7,921 nt of DNA from Defluviitaleaceae bacterium (GTDB lineage Bacteria > Bacillota > Clostridia > Lachnospirales > WRAX01): NCBI GenBank assembly GCA_009787945.1, contig WQSI01000078.1:1-7921 (forward strand), given 5' to 3'. The translations under genes and the position numbers were made by a program. Shown piece after piece: positions 6,801-7,921 of this stretch. The first letter of the stretch is position 1. Every line of letters begins with the position of its first letter. A model generated the notes under the pieces. The model did no database searches. It saw only the letters and a list, made by a program, of their open reading frames with translations, and was not told where the DNA came from.

Positions 6801-7921
6801 GAGAGCATATTGTTGGTTTCGTTTCTTCTCGCGTTGTTGCTAACTGGCATCCGATTTTCGCGCCAAACCCAGCAAATATTAACTTTGCTCTAGGCGAGCT
6901 TAACAGAGCGGTTGTTCCTCTTGCCTCCTTGCAACCACTAAGCGGCCCTGCTCTTATCCCGCCAGGGGCAACCCCTCGCGTACCATTTAACGAGGAAGGC
7001 GACTTCTTCTTGGTAATGGGTATTTCTGAGCAGTTGCCAGGAACATTCGGCTTTGTACCACCAACACGTTTCTCTCAAGACATTTTTGTACCTTTCTCTG
7101 TTGACAATACTGCGCCTGTGTTTAATGCAGTTAACATCAATGGTCATGCGGTTGATTTAGACGAGCAAATCCTCGACTTGACAACCATTACAGATGCCAC
7201 CGAAAACAACATAACCGTAACTGGTAATGTTTTTGACGCTTGGCTTGCTGATGCTATCGCAGACAATGTAACCTTTGATATTTGGAGAGAAAGCATCCAA
7301 ATTCCAGGTTTCCCTGCTATGCCAAACCCATTTGGACCTGCTGTAAACTTGCCAACCAACCTTGCCCTTTGGGTGTTAGCTGGTGACAATGAAGAAGGCA
7401 ACCGTCCAGTGCTTGCAGAAATTGCACCAAACGGTAACTTTACAGCTACCCTTCCAACCACTTTAGTTGAAGGCGACAATAACCTAACCTTCTGGCTAAT
7501 TGACGGATACTCTGTTATCCCAACATTGGATTCCATTTTGGGTACACCAGGTTGGTCTGCTGTCAGCTCCGTTTGGACTAATCCTGGACTTGGTTGGTTT
7601 GACCTTGAAGCCAATGGCGGCCTTGTAAGTGTACACGAAAACGTGCAAAACCTCTCTATAAACCAAGCGTTTATCCATGGTTTTAACAGAAATAACCAGC
7701 CTGGCACGTTCTCTCAACATATTTGGAGCGGCTTGAACGTTAATGAGCTTAATGTAACAGTTTCTACCCCAATTTTCGTAACGGGTATAGAAATTCAAGG
7801 CGATGATGAAATCACATTGATAACTGGTGGTTCTGTCCAACTTGTAGCAATCGTATCTCCAGAAGATGCAACCCATCCATACTACGCTTGGTCAACAAGT
7901 GACGCAACTGTTGCAACCGTA
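3836..7921 (+). CDS. Large secreted S8 (subtilisin-like) serine protease with PA, Fn3-like and Big_2 domains (3' end outside the window)
   Basis: The frame is open for 1362 codons from ATG 3836 to the right edge without a stop. A basic N-terminus and hydrophobic stretch (about 19-34) with cleavage likely after A37 form a Sec signal peptide. Residues about 107-213 look like an I9-type propeptide. The catalytic triad is D269 (IIDSGID), H353 (HGTHVSG) and S718 (GTSMSAP), with oxyanion Asn N447 (SAGNAGP). About 561-650 is a PA-like insert (WVVIRRG ... GVISVNN), as in lactocepin/C5a-peptidase-type subtilases. An Fn3-like region follows (about 829-923), then a VDNTAP-type Ig-like segment from 1089 and the start of a Big_2 domain from about 1315. 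After the signal peptide there is one lysine (K802), about 47 arginines and no cysteine. It probably degrades extracellular protein at or outside the cell wall; anchor and substrate are not visible. Protease identity is secure. Confidence 0.93.
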   Translation, partial: MNSKKLKTKKFQSNLRRGVAGFLTVLMTVGAAPAIMAQPAELPYLPRFGETQQVEDLTLPTSQNVLVAAFQEELAQSRLAAREAVNLESQFSGLIGFEGAYALTGGSEPVSVIVVFENAPAGIQVLEAEEEGGFMPFAAAEQIVEDDHDLFRRELNALFGANQFRRDVTPFEITSEWRFALNGVAITIPSFMVEQLLNFESVRAIYPNETVTIDPITETAMDDMATIASLMTADIVGPPGVRAGRAMTNADALHAQGITGEGVLMAIIDSGIDYNHPAFWGSFPTMEEMHARGALHITEADLILAPNADGELEYFYVGRDFMPGVSANPNPNSPMETRPGHPGNPTVAQLTSHGTHVSGIAMGRYTGAEGMLGIAPGAMAVHYRSLGFGGSGVGSSVVDGIERVALDRPDVVNISISGAAGPFGASTIAVNNIVVQFGTIFTNSAGNAGPGFHTLTGPANAPTGITVAMNAVAVPGQYNFGLNFTAGDIDGTISFMGGQTMNPVMWRTLDNDRIVSNHPNAHENFNPATGEMRIFTMPITPGSPASAGNAVVNAGGGNQADFDQLYYLYGEELEGAWVVIRRGYAFTVAADRARDMGLAGVISVNNPGAAIPSGQAPSQFDPYYALFAIGHELGVEFVNTINYNEGQMNFVFTDFAGDWPITERVNIGSSRGPVDGSYDIRPDIGSHGEIVLSSVPWWTVDNDDYDYTGAYRWFSGTSMSAPTVAGVAALILDYLSDPVISHDNDTLYSRWGVDYWEVRARIMNNAYSYPRLGSFYNAQGPLGFPGVFDTGAGGADAYAGAKATAMLTSPLSRVGTAPGRFGYTTQAGSMSFGLLGLGEVSTLTAYLHNGQIESVTHEFFTNVRNAGHDIGLEIAQPSPTTFTATIEMPEDAAYMGLHFQGQFTVVTTAGETLRMPFAAVLGTPAQAGIAITEIFTYRPVVSTGDNAQNQEASELGIFYVPQSGFTADMWVVRDVEGVTAANWYHSENREHIVGFVSSRVVANWHPIFAPNPANINFALGELNRAVVPLASLQPLSGPALIPPGATPRVPFNEEGDFFLVMGISEQLPGTFGFVPPTRFSQDIFVPFSVDNTAPVFNAVNINGHAVDLDEQILDLTTITDATENNITVTGNVFDAWLADAIADNVTFDIWRESIQIPGFPAMPNPFGPAVNLPTNLALWVLAGDNEEGNRPVLAEIAPNGNFTATLPTTLVEGDNNLTFWLIDGYSVIPTLDSILGTPGWSAVSSVWTNPGLGWFDLEANGGLVSVHENVQNLSINQAFIHGFNRNNQPGTFSQHIWSGLNVNELNVTVSTPIFVTGIEIQGDDEITLITGGSVQLVAIVSPEDATHPYYAWSTSDATVATV

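Noticed and set aside
7144..7707. Minus-strand open frame of 187 codons, and another at 6374-6850
   Set aside because: Both are antisense to the protease C-terminal region, show no family motif or ribosome site I can support, and fit chance openness opposite a coding frame.
1..7921. CRISPR array, tRNA, rRNA, insertion sequence or phage genes
   Set aside because: No spaced repeats, cloverleaf, rRNA-like sequence, transposase or integrase was seen; the gaps between genes are short and accounted for.

Overview
The window looks like chromosomal DNA from an anaerobic, flagellated, Gram-positive-type bacterium, most likely a member of the Clostridia (Bacillota). The grounds are a ferredoxin-dependent 2-oxoacid oxidoreductase operon, a FliW/CsrA pair, strong AGGAGG-type ribosome binding sites, a consensus sigma-A-type promoter, and a very large secreted subtilase ending in the start of a Big_2 (bacterial Ig-like) domain. 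The species cannot be named from the sequence. All genes lie on the + strand, and no gap exceeds 300 bases.

Region 1 (1-2885) is an operon. It starts with the 3' end of a gene resembling the C-terminus of a MinD/ParA-type P-loop ATPase. Four subunits of a 2-oxoacid:ferredoxin oxidoreductase follow, best matched to the branched-chain (2-ketoisovalerate, Vor) type: a two-cluster ferredoxin subunit, the alpha subunit (VorB type), the thiamine-diphosphate beta subunit and the gamma subunit. The last three are joined to the gene before them by one-base TAATG overlaps. The complex would oxidatively decarboxylate a 2-oxoacid to an acyl-CoA and pass electrons to ferredoxin, or run in reverse.

Region 2 (2886-3674) opens with a perfect 24-bp palindrome. 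The post-transcriptional pair fliW-csrA follows, again overlapping as TAATG, and ends in a good intrinsic terminator. CsrA is an mRNA-binding translational repressor and FliW is its protein antagonist. No flagellar structural gene is visible here, which is an unusual setting for the pair.

Region 3 (3675-7921) begins with spaced A-tracts and a near-consensus promoter (TTGACA, 17 bp, TACAAT). The roughly 80-nt leader has five GGA motifs and a possible 16-codon leader ORF that overlaps the next start as ATGA. The rest of the window is one uninterrupted reading frame of 1362 codons, still open at the right edge. It encodes a secreted multidomain S8 serine protease with signal peptide, propeptide, split catalytic domain with a PA insert, Fn3-like/Ig-like regions and the start of a Big_2 domain.

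Two points stand out. The exported part of the protease has a single lysine and no cysteine in about 1325 residues. Its GGA-rich leader lies directly downstream of csrA, which suggests, without proof, that CsrA may control it.
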